Assembly (NCBI RefSeq): GCF_910589235.1
Contig: NW_025813595.1
Location: forward strand, 744,001-808,000
Length of the DNA stretch: 64,000 bases
DNA from: Vespa crabro
Taxonomy: Eukaryota > Arthropoda > Insecta > Hymenoptera > Vespidae
Reading direction: 5' to 3'
Shown here: one piece after another, positions 1 to 14,832 of the stretch
How positions within the stretch are numbered: position 1 is the stretch's first letter
Layout of the letters: each line of letters starts with the position of its first letter
Notes under the pieces: generated by a model
Told to the model about the DNA's origin: nothing
Database searches by the model: none
The model's input: only the letters and a program-made list of their open reading frames with translations
Position numbers and translations under genes: made by a program

Positions 1-480
1 TTATAATAATAGTAATATCGATAATAAGGATAATTAAGAAAAAAACGGTAATAGCGAATATAACGATAATAACAGTAATAATTATAACAATATTGACGAT
101 AATAACCATAATTACGATAATAATTATAATAACGATAATAATTATAATAGTAAAAACATAAATAACGTTAGGAAAGATAATGAAGATAATAATAATAACT
201 ATAATTACGACAATAGTAATAATAATGACGATAATATCGATATTAGGGATAACAATAATAATAATTATAAAGATAATAACGAAATTGACCATAATAACGA
301 GAATGGTGATAATAACAATATTAATAATAATAATAGTAACAACAATAACGATAATTACAATAATAATAACAACAGCAATAACGGTAATACCGATAATAAC
401 GATAATAATATTAACAATGATAACGATAATAACTATAAGTACGATTATAATAATGTTGCTATTAACGAAAACAGTAATAA
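1..480 (+). repeat. Block F1, partial copy cut by the window edge
   Basis: The first 60 bases match the stretch after the CATTCC landmark in the F1 copies at 14120, 30238 and 62880, including the run of six or seven A followed by CGGTAATA. The word GAAAGATAATGAAGATAATA near 171 corresponds to GGAAAGATTATGAAGATAAT at about 14258, 30393 and 63043. From about 270 it shares GATAATAACGAAATTGACCA with 63150, which the 14 kb and 30 kb copies lack, so this copy is closest to the one at the far end of the window. The left part of the block lies outside the window. Confidence 0.7.
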
Positions 481-2639
481 TAATTATATCGGTAATAACG
501 ATAATAACAATAATAATAATAACGATAAAAAAGTTAATAAAGAAATCAACGATAGTAATTACAATAATAAAATAATAATAACGATACTAACGATAATAAC
601 GATATTATAGATATTATCGAAAATATTAACAATAATAATAACTATAATGACGACAGTAACGATAATAACGATATAAATAATAACAAATGTAACGATAATA
701 TCGATAATAATAATTAAAATATTAACGATAATATCGATATTAATAATAATAATTATTACGATGATGACGGCAATAACGATAATAACAATTATAATAATCA
801 TAATAATAATAAAGATAATAAAGATATTAATGACAAAAACGATATTAATGATAACAAAACAATTTATATTAATATTAAAATAATAACGATGATAATAACA
901 ATAATAATGAGAAGAACAAGAAAGATTATAACGATAATAGTCATAAAAATTATGTTAATAATAACGATTATAACATTATTAGTAATAATAATAATAATAA
1001 AAATAATAATTGCGTTAATGATGATAAAAACAATAAACATAGTAACGATATTAGAAATAATAATAATGACGATAATAATGTTAATAAAGATAATAACGAT
1101 AATTATAATAACATTAAAAACAATAATATTAATAAAAACAATAAAGATAATAACGATAATAAGGATAATAATAATAATATTAATAACACAATTAAGGATA
1201 ATAATGATTATAAATAAAATGATAAAGATAATAATGATACAAACGATTATAATAATAATAATAATAACCATAGTAATGATAGTAACGATAATAATAATAA
1301 AATAAATATCGATAATAACGATTATAACGATAATAATAATACTATTAATAACAAAAATAACAATAATAATCATAAAAAATATTATACCATTAATAACAAT
1401 TATTACGATATTAACGAAAATGAAGATAATAATAATAAAAATAATAACAATAATAAAGATAAGAACGATAATAACAATAATAATAATGATAATAATAATG
1501 TTGATAACGTTGCTAACGATTAGAACATTAATAATAATAACAATAAAAACTATAATAACGATAATAAAGCTAATTATAATAACGATAATATCGATAATAG
1601 TAATAATAATTATAACGATAATAACGATAATAACGATAATAATAGAAACAATAAAATCGATAATAACCATAATAATAATAATAAATATAATAATAACAAC
1701 AAAAATAACTATAATAACGGTGATAATAGTAATAATATTAACAATAATAACAATAACAACGACAATAGTGGTAAACGTAATAAAATTAAAATAAAAATAA
1801 GGATAATATCGATGACAACGATAATAATAATAACAGTATTAACGATAATAACGATAATAACGATTATACGTATTATTATAATAAAGATAATAACGATAAT
1901 GGCAATAATAATAATAACGATAATGACAATAATAACGATAATAATGATAGTAACTATAATAACGATGATAACAATAATAACGATAACAATAATAACGATA
2001 ACAATAATAACAATAATACAGATAATAACTATAATAAATATTATAATAATAGTAATAATAAAGATTATAACAATAATAACGATTATAATGATAATAACGA
2101 ATATAATCTTAATAATATTAACAATAATAACGATAATAACGATAATTATATTAATAGAAGTAATAATAAAAATATTAACAATGTTTTCAATAATAATGAT
2201 TATAACGATAATAATAGTGGTAACAATTGAAGTAATAAAAATTATAACGATAATAACGATAATAAGGATAATAATAATTATAATATCAACGATAATATCC
2301 ATAATAATAATAACAATATTAAAGATAATATCGATAATAATAATAATTATGATAATAACAGTAAAATCGACAGTAAAGAAAATAACCTTAATAATAATAA
2401 CGATTATAATGATAATAACGAAAATAACGATAATAACGATTATAATAATAACGCTAATAACGATAATAATGATAATAATATTATTAATAATTACGATAAA
2501 AACGATTATAATGGAAATAACAATAATAACAATATCGATAATAACGAAAATAACGGTAATAACGATAATAATAATAGTAGTAATAGTAGTAATAATAAAA
2601 ATGATAATTACGATAATAACGATAATAAAAATAGATATA
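481..2639. repeat. Degenerate triplet DNA, no block assigned
   Basis: This is typical AAT/AAC/GAT DNA with no gene and no landmark that I could match elsewhere. Open frames on both strands (for example 1812-2651 on + and 864-1670 on -) are Ile/Thr or Ile/Val strings with no residue pattern beyond the triplet composition. Pure AAT tracts are short. Confidence 0.8.
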
Positions 2640-3110
2640 ATAATATTATGACAATATTAACGATAAAAAAGATAATTACGATATCCATAATAACGATAAT
2701 AAAGACATTAATAATAACAGTAATAAAATTGGTAATAACTATAATAAAGATAATAAACATGACGACGACAATGAAGATAATAATAATTACGATAATGACG
2801 ATAATATTGATAATAATAATAATAATAACGACGTTAATAATAAGTATAATAAATTTATTAACGATATGGTATTAACGATAAAGATGATAATAGTAGTAAT
2901 AGTAATAACGATAATAACGATAATAACGATAATAGCGGCAATAAAAATTATAATAATAAAGATAATAACGATATTTTCGAAATTAATGATGAAAGTTATA
3001 AGAATAATAATGATAAGAACAATAACATCGATAATAACTATAATAAACCTAATAACATTAAAGATAATGCGACCTTAATAATAACAAAAATAATAACGAT
3101 AATAACGATT
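2640..3110 (+). repeat. Block C, copy 1
   Basis: The stretch around 2680-2790 (ACGATATCCATAATAACGAT, then AATAAACATGACG) matches 10880-10970 in order. It is followed by ATGGTATTAACGATAAAGAT at about 2865 and a GTAGTAATAGTAAT run. The same order (ATGGTATTAACG followed by GTAGTAATAG) occurs at 11073 and 25003, and in altered form at 44503, 44890, 52123 and 52510. The landmark recurs in cis at 3263, so the end of the block may itself be duplicated. No coding capacity is evident. Confidence 0.65.
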
Positions 3111-3249
3111 ACAACAATAATAACAATAATAACTATATTAACGATATCATTAATAACGAAAACAACGTTAATTTCGATATTAATAATTGCAATATAAAAA
3201 ATAATAACGATAACAATAATAATATTGTCGACATTAATAAATATAATAA

Positions 3250-3400
3250 AGATAATATAGAAATGGTATTAACGATTGAAACGACAATAGTAGTGATAGT
3301 AATAACGATAATAAAGATAATAACAAAAACAATAATAATAATAATAAAGATAGTACAGAAATTATCGAAAATAACGTTAATAACGATCATAATAATAACA
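3250..3400 (+). repeat. Block C landmark, second local copy
   Basis: ATGGTATTAACGATTGAAAC at 3263 is followed by CAATAGTAGTGATAGTAATA. It repeats the end of block C about 398 bases after its first occurrence at 2865. The match fades within roughly 150 bases. Confidence 0.55.
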
Positions 3401-4034
3401 ATAATAATGATAATAACGATAATAGCTATTATAACGATAATAAAGACAGTAATAATAATAATAATAATAGTAATATTAACTATTACAACTGAAATAATGA
3501 TAATAATAGTAGTAACAATAACAAATATAACAATAATAACGCTAATAAAGATAATAACGTTAATATCGACAATAATAATGACAATATTAACTATAATAAC
3601 AATTATAATAATAATAATAATAACGATAATAATGGTAATAATAATGATAATTCTAATAATTGTAACAAAAATAATCACCCCAATAATAACAATAATAACG
3701 TTTATGACAAGAATAATATTAATAATAATAATGATAATAATGATAATAACGATATAATCGATAATAATAAATACAACAATAACGATAAAAACAATAATAA
3801 TGGTAATAATAATAATAATTATAACGATATTAACGATAATATCGATAATAATAATATTAACAAGAGCGATAATAACGTGAATAGTAATAACAATAAATAC
3901 GATAATAATGATAATAATGAAGAATAACTACAATAATTATATTAAATAATACACTAATACGGATAATAACAATAACAAATAAGAACAATAATTACGATTA
4001 TTACGATAATAACGATTATAATAAGAATAATAAT
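3401..4034. repeat. Degenerate triplet DNA, no block assigned
   Basis: Ordinary AAT/AAC/GAT sequence. I see no gene, no long inverted repeat and no landmark shared with other blocks. Confidence 0.75.
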
Positions 4035-4215
4035 AAAATCGATAATAAGGTTAATTACGAAAATAACGGTAAAAATGGTAATAACTATAATAACGACAAT
4101 AATAATAATAATAATAACGATAATAAATGTAATAACGATAATAATAATAACAACAATAAAGATAATAACGATATTAACAATAATAACGATAATAATGTTA
4201 ATAATAATAATAAAG
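4035..4215 (+). repeat. Block F6, copy 1
   Basis: GATAATAAGGTTAATTACGA starting at 4041, followed by AAATAACGGTAA, is shared with about 31959 and 35441. About 80-100 bases downstream, CAATAAAGATAATAACGATA then TTAACAATAATAACGATAAT is shared with the copy at about 32075. The block is short and carries no coding signal. Confidence 0.6.
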
Positions 4216-5269
4216 ATAATGAAAATAATAATTATACCAATAATAACAATAATAGAGATAATAACGTAATAACGATAGTAATAATAAGATTTATGAAGAT
4301 ATTAGCAATAATATTGATAATAACGATAATAATAGTATTATTAACAATAATAACAATAATAATAATTATAGCGGTAATTACAATAATAACGATAATGACG
4401 ATAATAATAATAACACTAATAACAATAATATCGACAATATCTATAATTACGATAATAATAATAACTATTATAGCGATAATAACGATAAGAATGATAATAA
4501 TATTAATAATAATTACAATGACAACGATTATAACGCTAATAATGATTAGTTTATACCAAAAATAAGGATAATAATAAAAAGAACGATAATTATAATAACA
4601 ATAATAACAATTATAATGGTAATAAAAAAAATAATAATAATAAGAACTATAAGAACGATAATATAGATAATAATAATCGTAGTAATAACAATACTAGCAA
4701 TAATAACGATAATAACGATAACAATATTAACGATAAAAACGTTAGTTCTAACAATAGTAATAACAATAATAACGATAATAAAGATAACAATAATAATCAA
4801 TAACGATAATGACGATAATAACGTTAATAATAATAATAACTATAATAATAATGACTATAAAAACGATAAAAACCATAATAACGAAAATAACGATGATAGT
4901 GATAATAATAATAATAATAATAATATTAACGAAAATAGCGATAATAACGTTAAGAACGATATAAATAGTAGTAAAAATAAAGGTAATAACGATAATAAGG
5001 ATAATAAATTAAAGTAAATAACGATAATAAAGACAATAATATTAATAATAATAACGATAATAATGATAATAGCGAAAATAAATATATCGAAAATAACGGC
5101 AATAATAATAATAATAATAACGTTGATAAGGAAAATAACGATAACATCGGTAATAAAAATAACAAAAATATAGATAATAACGATAATAACGATAATAACG
5201 ATATTTAATATAATAATAATTACGATAATATCGATAATAATAATAACGATAATAACGATAATATCGTTA
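4216..5269. repeat. Degenerate triplet DNA, no block assigned
   Basis: AAT/AAC/GAT sequence with no gene. The open frames here encode only Ile/Thr, Ile/Val or Leu/Ser strings. No landmark match was found. Confidence 0.75.
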
Positions 5270-6795
5270 ATGATAATAATAAAATTAACAATAATATCGA
5301 TAATAATAATAATAATATTAATAACAATAATTACGATAATAACGAAAATAACGATATAAATAAGAAAACTACTGTAACAATAATAACGATTATAACAATA
5401 ATAATATAAACCATAATGAAGGTATAATAATAATATTAACGATAATTACGAAAAATACGATAATAACGGTTTTGATAATAACGATAATAACGTTAATAAC
5501 GTTAATAATAATGGTACTACTAACAATAATAATAACATTAACGATAATAACGATAATGACGATAATATTAATAACGATAATAGCTACAATAACAATAATA
5601 ATAATTATTATTATTACGACAAAGTCGATAATAACGATAATAACGATAATAATAATAATTATTATTACGATAAACAACATAATAACGATAATAATTATAG
5701 TAAATATAATAATTATTATGATAAACACGATAATAATGATATTAGTAATATCAATAATAAAGATAATTACGATAATAAAGATAATAATAATAACAATAAT
5801 AACGATAATAACGATATTCACGATAATAATAATTACAATTATTACGATAAAATCGACAATAATGATAAAAAGGAAAATAATTATAATAATAATTATAATA
5901 AAAACGATAAAAATGATAATAATACTTACAATAATAGTGATAATAACAATAATAACGATATTAACTATAATAAAATTAATAACTATATTTACGTTAACAA
6001 CGATAATGATATTAGTAATAATAGCGATAATAACGATAATTACGTTAATAATAATAATAACATTAATAACGATATAAACGATGATAACGATAATAATAAT
6101 AACGGTAATGACAATAATAATAATAATAGTAATAACGATAATAATTATAATAACGTTAGCAATAATAACAATATGACCGGCAACATTAATAATAATAATA
6201 ATATCGATAATAGCAAAAATAATAATTGCAATAACATTAGTAACCATTATAACGAAAATAACGATAATGACGATGACAATAAAAACGATTATTACGATAA
6301 TAACGAAAATAATAAAAAGGATATTATCATTAATTGTAATAATCATAATACCGTATAAACGATAATAAATTTAATAATAATAAAAATAATAACGATAATA
6401 ACGATAATATCGGTATAATTATAACAATATCTATAATTAAGTTATGAGAAATAATAATAATAACAATAATAACGATAATACTAATAACCATAATAAAGAT
6501 AATAATAATTATAATAATGACAATAATAACGATACTAACGATAATAACGATAAGAACAAAATTAACGATAATAACAAGATTTATAAAAAAAATAATATCT
6601 GTAATAATGATAAGATCGATTAGAACTATAATATTAATAACAATAATTACAATAATAACGTAAATAACTACAAAAAAAATGATTTAAATAAGATATTAAC
6701 GATAATAAAAAGAATAACAATAATAACGATAATAACGACAATAATAATAAAAATAAAAACGAAAATGACGCAAATAACAATAATAATAATAATAA

Positions 6796-6826
<31 letters not shown>

Positions 6827-7400
6827 AATAATATCGATAATAACAATAATAACGAATATTTTAATATTAAAAACAACAATAATAATAATAATAACGATAA
6901 TAATGATAATAATAAATACGATAAAGTCGGTAATATCGATAATAATATTAACAATATTAATTATAATATCGATAATAATATTAACAATATTAATGATAAT
7001 ATCGAAAATAAAAATAACATTATTAACGATAATATCTATAAGCAAAATAATAATAAAAATAATAATAATAGTAATAACGATAATAACGATAATAATAGTA
7101 GCAATACTAACATTAATAACAATAATAGCGGTAATAAGGTAATTAACGGTAATAACAATAATTTAATTAACCATATTAACAATAATAACGATATTATCGT
7201 TGATAACAATAACCATAATAACGATAATATCGATAATAATAATAATTATAATAACATTAATAACTATAATATCGATAATATCTATAATAATAATAAAGAA
7301 AATAACGATAATAACGATAATAACGACAATAATTATACTAATAATAACGTTAATAACGATACTAACAATAGCAGTGATAATAATAATAAGGATTTAAGGA
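5270..7400 (+). repeat. Block F2, long copy 1
   Basis: Ordered landmarks are shared with 58340-60310 and with units A and B. They are AAGAAAACTACTGTAACAAT (5364), ACCATAATGAAGGTATAATA (5410), GATGATAACGATAATAATAA (6079), CATAATACCGTATAAACGAT (6344), the GATAATATCGGTATAATTAT box (6404), AATGATTTAAATAAGATATT (6678), ATATCTATAAGCAAAATAAT (7031) and TAGCGGTAATAAGGTAATTA (7127). The order and spacing agree over about 2 kb, so this is a real ancestral copy and not chance similarity between simple repeats. No gene is supported. Confidence 0.8.
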
Positions 7401-8400
7401 TAATATCGTTAATAATTTTAAAAATATTCACGATAGTATCGATAATAATAATAACAACAAAAACAATAATAACGATAATTACTATAATAAAATTTATAAT
7501 AATAACGGTAATAACGATTATAAAGTTAATAATAATAATAACAATATTATCGATAATAGCAATGATAATAATAGTAATAATATTGGTAATAACAATAAAA
7601 GAGTTCCTAACGATAATAATAACGACGACAAAAACGATAATAATGACTATGATGATAAGAAAGATAATAATACAAATAATAAAAAAAATAATAACGACAA
7701 TAACGATCAAAATGATAATAATAAAAGTAATAATAACAATATTAAGAATAATAACTTTAATAACGATTATAACGATAATAGTATTAGTTATTATAACAAT
7801 AATAACAATAATAACGATAATAATGCTTATAACATTGCTAACTATAATAATATTAACGATTCTAAAGATAATAACCAAAATAATAATAATAATAATGATA
7901 AAGATAACAATGATAATAACGATAATAACAATAATAATAATATTAATAATAACGATAATAACGATATCAATGGCCATAACAATAATAACGTTTTAATAAA
8001 TATATTATTAAATATAATAATGATAATAACGATGCTAACAATAATAGCGATAATAATAATAAAAACAAAAGCAATAATAAAGAGTATAACTACATTATAT
8101 TTATAATAATAACGATAATAACGATAATAACGATAATAATTATAATAACAATATTAGCGATAATAACAATGATAATAATAGTGATAATAAAGGTAATGAC
8201 GAATAAAAGTATCTAAGTATAATAATAATAACAGCAATAATAATGATAATAATTTAATTAATACTAACTAAATTAGGAATAATAACTATAATAACGATTA
8301 TAACGATAACAATAGTAGTAATAATAGCAATAATAACAATAATAAAGATAATAACGATTATAACAATGTTAACGATAATAATATTAACGATAATAACGAT

Positions 8401-8439
<39 letters not shown>

Positions 8440-10060
8440 GATAACAAAGATATTAACGATAATAATGACATTAATAATAATAATAAAGACAATAATAACG
8501 TTAATAAAGAGAATACCGAAAATAACGATAATAACAATAATAATAATAGTAATAATTAAATTAATAAAGATATTTACGATATTAAGGAAAATAGCAATAA
8601 CAATAATATCGATAATAACAATTATAATACTAATAACGATATCAATATATTTAAAAATAACAATAATACTGATAATAACGAGAATAACAAAAATAATATT
8701 AGTAATAATAAATTTAATAACACTAATAATGATAATAACGATATTAACGATAACAATAGTTGTAATAATAACAATAATAACAATAATAGCGGTAATAAGG
8801 TTATTACCGATAATAAGGATAATTATAATATTCATAATAACTATAATGCGAATAATACCGATAATTTTAATAACGATATTAAAGATAATATCGATAATAA
8901 TAATAATATTATTAACGATATAATCGATAATAATAATAATCATAATAACATTAATAACAATAATAACGATAATAACAATAATAACCATAATTACGATTAA
9001 AATAGTAATAACGAAAATAGCGATAATAACGATATTAACGATTATAATAATAATAATAATATCGAGAATATCGATAATAAATATAATAACAATAATAACG
9101 ATTATAACGGAAAAATAATAATAATAATAAGGATAATAAAGATGACAGAGATTATAATAATAACGATTAAAAAGATAACAACGGCAACAATGATTATAGC
9201 AATAATAACGATAACAACTGTGATAACAATAACAGTATTAACGATATTAAATAAAATAGTAATAACAATAATAACGATAACAACGATAATAACATTAATA
9301 ATAATAATAAAAAAAACGAAAATAAGTATAATAACGGTGACATCGATAATAATTATAAAAATAATAATGATAATATCGATAATAACGATAATAATAATAC
9401 TAATACTAACGATAATAAAGATAATAATAATCGTATTAAAGATAATAGCGATAATAACGCTACTAACGATAATAGCTATAATAATAAGAACAACAAAAAT
9501 AATATTAACGTTAATAATTATAGTAATAATTATAATAATGACGATAATAACGATAACAACGGTAATAATGATAATAACGATAATAACGATAATAACATTG
9601 ATAATAATAGTAATAATAAAGATAATAACGATGTAAATGATTCTAACGATAATAATAATAACAACTATAACGATAACAACGAATATGATGTTAAGAATGT
9701 TAATAATATTAACAATAATAAAAACAATAATGACAATCACGATAATAAAGATAATAATAGATGTAATAATAACAATATTAAGAAAAATAAATATAATAAC
9801 GATAATAACAATTATAATAGTAGTAATAAAAAAAGTAATAACAATAATAACGATAAAAACGAATTTAACGATAATAATAATGGTGATAATTACGATAATA
9901 TCGATAATAATAATAACTATAATAACGATAATAACGATTATAGAGATTATACTAATTATAGTAATAATAACGATATTATAGATACTAACGACAAAATAAT
10001 AATAATAATTATAACGATAATAACGGTAATAACGATAATAATAATAGAAAAATAACAATA
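7401..10060. repeat. Degenerate triplet DNA with weak match to the 25.3 kb segment
   Basis: Mostly unassigned AAT/AAC/GAT DNA. Around 8785-8900 the order TAGCGGTAATAAGGTTATTA, ATAAGGATAATTATAATATT resembles 25290-25360 and 45245-45300, so it may be an old copy of the stretch downstream of F2. An interrupted AAT tract lies at about 8403-8440. A Val/Ile-rich frame at 9102-10118 on the - strand is compositional. Confidence 0.6.
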
Positions 10061-10375
10061 ATATCAATAATAACGATAACAAAGATAATATCGATTTCAT
10101 CGAAAATAATAATAACAATATTATCGATAATACCGATCATAAAAACAACAATATCGACGATTATATCGGTAATAATAATAACAATATCGACATTAATATC
10201 GATAATAATAATATCAATAATAACGATAACAAAGATAATATAGATTTCATAGAAAATAATAATAACAATATTAACGATAATATCGATCATAAAAACAACA
10301 AAATCGACGATTATATCGGTAATAATAATAACAATATCGACATTAATATCGATAATAATAATATCAATAATAACA
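10061..10375 (+). repeat. 150-bp direct tandem duplication
   Basis: GATAACAAAGATAATATCGA at 10075 recurs as GATAACAAAGATAATATAGA at 10225, and the flanking sequence follows with the same 150-base offset. The phrase CGACGATTATATCGGTAATA occurs once in each copy. A partial third copy, ATATCAATAATAACAATAAA, starts near 10362. The period is 50 triplets, so the register is kept. The two full copies differ at only a few positions, so the duplication is fairly recent. Confidence 0.9.
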
Positions 10376-10849
10376 ATAAAACCGATACTAAAAATAATAT
10401 CGTTAATAATAATAACGATAATAATGATAATAGCAATAAAAACAATAACGATATTAACGATAATATTGACAATATTAAAGATAATAATGATAATAATTTT
10501 AAAACGATAATAATTATCATAATAATAATAGTAATAACGATAATAACGATAAAAAAATTAAAATAATAACGATAATATAGATAATAATAATAAAATTAAT
10601 AACGTTAACAACGATAATTACAATAATAACGGTAATAATAATAAAATTAATAACGCTAATAACGATAAAAAAGATAATAATATTATCAATAATACCGATA
10701 ATATCGATTATAATGGAAATAATAATAATAACAATATTGATAATAACGATAATAACGGTAATAACGATGATAATAATTGTAATGATAATAGTAATAATAA
10801 TAATGATTATTACGATAATAACGATAAAAATAATAGTCATAATAACATG
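10376..10849. repeat. Degenerate triplet DNA, no block assigned
   Basis: AAT/AAC/GAT sequence between the 150-bp duplication and block C. I see no gene and no landmark. Confidence 0.75.
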
Positions 10850-11200
10850 ATTACAATAATAACGATAAAAACAATAATAACGATATCCATAATAACGATA
10901 ATAAAGAGAAAATTAATAACAATAATAATATTGATAATAAATATAGTAACGATAATAAACGTAATGACGGCAATAACGATAATAATAATTACGATAATAA
11001 CGATAATATCGATAATAACGCTAATAATAATAATAATAACGGCATTAATAAATATAATAAATATAATAAATAAATGGTATTAACGAAAACGTCGACAATA
11101 GTAGTAATAGTAGTAACGATAATAACGATAATAACGACAATAAAATTATTAATAATAAAGAAAATACAATATTATAGCAAATAACGATAATAACGATAAT
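10850..11200 (+). repeat. Block C, copy 2
   Basis: It shares CGATATCCATAATAACGATA (10880), AATAAACGTAATGACGGCAA (10955) and ATGGTATTAACGAAAACGTC (11074) with block C copy 1 in the same order. The end of the match is not sharp. Confidence 0.6.
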
Positions 11201-11589
11201 AAAGATAATAATACTAATGATATTAACGATAATAGTAATAATTATAATAACGATAAGAACGATAATAAGGATAATAGTATTAATAATAACAATAACTAAA
11301 ATAAGGATAATAACGATTATAATAATAATAATAATAACGAAAATAAGGATAATTACGATAACAACGAAAATAATAATAACAATAATAGCGATAATAACGA
11401 TTTTAACGATAATAAGGGTAATAATAAAAATTAAAATAACTATAGAAACGGTAAAAACGATAATAACGAAAATAACGATGTTAACGATAATATCGATAAT
11501 AATAAAAATAATAATAATAATAATGATCGTAACGATTATAAAGATAATAATAGCAGTAATCGTAGCAAAAATCATAGCAATAACTATAA
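11201..11589. repeat. Degenerate triplet DNA, no block assigned
   Basis: AAT/AAC/GAT sequence. GCAGTAATCGTAGCAAAAAT at about 11551 is a slightly unusual patch with two AGC-type triplets. No gene is supported. Confidence 0.7.
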
Positions 11590-11980
11590 TAACGATAATA
11601 TCGATAATAATAACAATGACAAAGTTAATAGAAATGATAATAATAGAGATAATAACGATAATTACATTAATAATAATAACAATAATAAAGATAATACCGA
11701 TATTGACATTAATAACAATAATACTAATAGCAACAATAACGATAATTAAGAAAATAAAAATTATAATTAAGACGATACTAAGGATAAGAACAATGTCATC
11801 AAAAATATTACTAAGAAAAATAGAGATAATATCGATTATAATAATAAAAATATTAATATTTATATAGATAATTATAATAATAATATTAAAAATAATAAAA
11901 GTAATAACAATATTAACGATAATAAGGATAATAAAAAAGACGATATTTACGAATATAACGATAAAAGAAATATTAATAAT

Positions 11981-12184
11981 ACCAATAATATGGAGAATAA
12001 AGATATCGTCGATAATAATAATAACAATTATAAAGATAATATAGATATTAATATTATCAATATTTACGATAATAAGGATAATACCAATAATATGGAGAAT
12101 AAAGATATCGTCGATAATAATAATAACAATTAAAAAGATAACATAGATATTAATATTATCAATATTTACGATAATAAGGATATT
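11981..12184 (+). repeat. 102-bp direct tandem duplication inside F1
   Basis: ACCAATAATATGGAGAATAA at 11981 recurs at 12083, and the stretch through GATATTAATATTATCAATAT repeats with the same offset. The homologous place in F1 copy 2 (28319-28420) has a single unit, so the duplication arose after the two F1 copies separated. The period is 34 triplets. Confidence 0.88.
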
Positions 12185-13080
12185 TTTAATAATAATAATA
12201 ACGATAATAACGGTTATAACGATAAAAATATTAACGATAATAACGATATTAACGATAATGACGATAATAACAATAATAATAATAATAAAAATAAAGATAA
12301 TAACGAAATTAATGGAAATAACGATAATAATAATAACATAATAACGATAATAATGATAACAACGTTAATAATTTTAGTAATTATAACAATAATATTATTA
12401 CTAACGATAATAACGATATTAAAGATTCTAATAAAAACGATAATAACGTTGATATCGATAATAATAATAACAATATTAACGATAATATCGATAATAATAT
12501 AAACGATAATAACAATAATAGTAATAATAATACTATCTATTATAACAATAATAATGATAATAATAATAATAATAATAACAATAATTACGATAATAAAGAA
12601 ATTAACGATAATAATAATGATGATAATTACGATAATAGTAATAATAATAATAACGATTATAACGATATTATCGATTATAATAAGATTTATAATAAAGATA
12701 ATAATGATAAGAACGATATTAATAATAACAACAAAATGATAATAAGGATAATAATGATAATAACGATAATAAAAAAATAATAATATTAATGAGAAGAATA
12801 ACGATGATACCGATAATAACGGTAATAATAATAATAAATATAAAGATAATATCGTTAATAAGGATAGAAATAATAATAATAATATTAATGACTATAATAA
12901 TGATAACAATAATAACGATAAGGAGAAAAATAACGATAAAATTTATAACAATAAAATCGGTAACAACGATATTAACGGTAATATTAATAATAATAATATC
13001 GATTATATGGATAATAAAGATAAGAACGATTATAATAATAACAATAATAACAATAATACCTATAATAACGATAGTAATAA

Positions 13081-13158
13081 TAATATATATATTGATATAT
13101 ATAGTAATATTGGATAAATATATAGATAGTGTTTATAAGGATGATATTAAATAAAAAC
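13081..13158 (+). other. Non-triplet AT island, copy 1
   Basis: This stretch departs from the AAT/AAC/GAT pattern. It opens with an alternating AT run that can fold on itself around TTG (about 13083-13103). Then comes ATAAATATATAGATAGTG and TTTATAAGG, in which ATAAA (13114-13118) and TTTAT (13132-13136) are inverted. The same island, with few changes, is at 29305-29373 and 62569-62637. It may be a trace of the sequence that was present before the repeats expanded, or a conserved element. It is too short to be a gene. Confidence 0.75.
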
Positions 13159-14780
13159 GATAATAAAGAAAATAACGATAATAACGATAATAACGACAAT
13201 AATAATAATAATAATAATAAAACGATAATAAAGACAATTTCGATTATAATAATAGTGATAATAACACAATAGTTATAATAATAATAACGATAATAACGAT
13301 AATATCGATTAAGGTAATAACAATAAAATCGATAATAAAGATAATAATAACAATAATAACAATAATGACGAAAATAACGTCAATAAAAATTATATTATGT
13401 ACGATAATAACGATAACTACAAAAAGTCGATAATAGTAATATTAATAATAATGAAAACAAGGATAATAACGATAACAACTATTATAATAATAATTATAAT
13501 AATAAAGATATTAAAGATATGAACGATATTAACAATAATAACAATAATAAAGATAATTATAATACGATATTAAAGATTACAGTAATAATAATAATATTGA
13601 TAGTAATAAAAATTACGATAATGGTGAAAATAATAATAATAATAATAAAAATAATAAGGATATTAACGATAACAACTATATTAATGAAAATAAAATAATA
13701 ATTACAATAATAATAACAATCATAACGTAAATATCAATAATAATGAAAACTATAATAATGATAATAAAGTTAATAACTTTAATATTAATAATAATTATAA
13801 TGATAAAAACGATAAAAACAATATTAATAATAATAACGAAAATAAGGATAATCACGATGACAACGATAATAATAATAACAATAATAATGATAATACGTTA
13901 ATAATCGTAGTATTAATAACAATAATAACGATAAGAACTATATTTACGGTAAAAGTAGTAACGATTATAACGTTAATATCGATAATAATAATAACAACAT
14001 TAACGATAATAACGATAATAATAATACGATAATAACGACAATACCAATAATAATAAAAACGTTAACAACGATAATAATAATATAAAAATAATATCGATAT
14101 CTACTATCATTCCTATAATTATAATAATAGTAATATCCATAATAAGGATAATTACGAAAAAAACGGTTATAACGATAATAACGGTAATAATTATAACAAT
14201 AATGACGATAATAACGATAATAATTATAATAACAATAATTATAACAATAATAACGATGGGAAAGATTATGAAGATAATAATTATAACAATTATTACGACA
14301 AAAATAATAAGAATAATAACGATAATAACGATATTAGCGATAATAATAATAATAAATATAAAAATAATAATAAGGATTATATCGATACTAACGATAATAA
14401 TACTAGCAACAGTAACAATATTAATAAATATAATAACGTTATTGAGTATACAAACGATATTAGAGATAATAGCGCTAATAAAATTAATAATAACAACTAT
14501 AATAACGATAATAACAATAATAATAAGAAAATTAATAGCGATAATAAAGATAATAAAATTGATAATAATAATAATAACGATATTATAGATATTAACGATA
14601 ATAATAAGAACGATAATAACGACAATAGTAATTATAACAATAACGACAATAATGATAATAACGACAATAATAATAATAATAATAATAATAAATATGATAA
14701 TGATATTAACGATAATAACGCTAATAATGGTAATAACGATTATAATAATTATCATAATAACAATATTAACGATAATAACG

Positions 14781-14832
14781 ATAATATCGGTATAATTATA
14801 ATAATATAATCGATAATTGCGTTATTAGAAAT
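14781..14832 (+). repeat. CGGTATAATTATA box in F1 copy 1
   Basis: GATAATATCGGTATAATTAT followed by AATATAATCGATAATTGC and then AGAAATAATAATAATAAC. Related boxes occur at 6404, 30815, 43571, 51199 and 59351, that is in both F1 and F2, which links the two blocks by descent. CGGTATAAT looks promoter-like, but similar AT words occur throughout the window. Confidence 0.6.

Noticed and set aside
10061..10375. CRISPR-like array
   Set aside because: Only two long direct units without short identical repeats separated by unique spacers, and no cas-like gene nearby.
13081..13158. tRNA or other structured RNA in the AT island
   Set aside because: No acceptor or anticodon-type stems, no conserved tRNA boxes, and the stems are pure AT and short.
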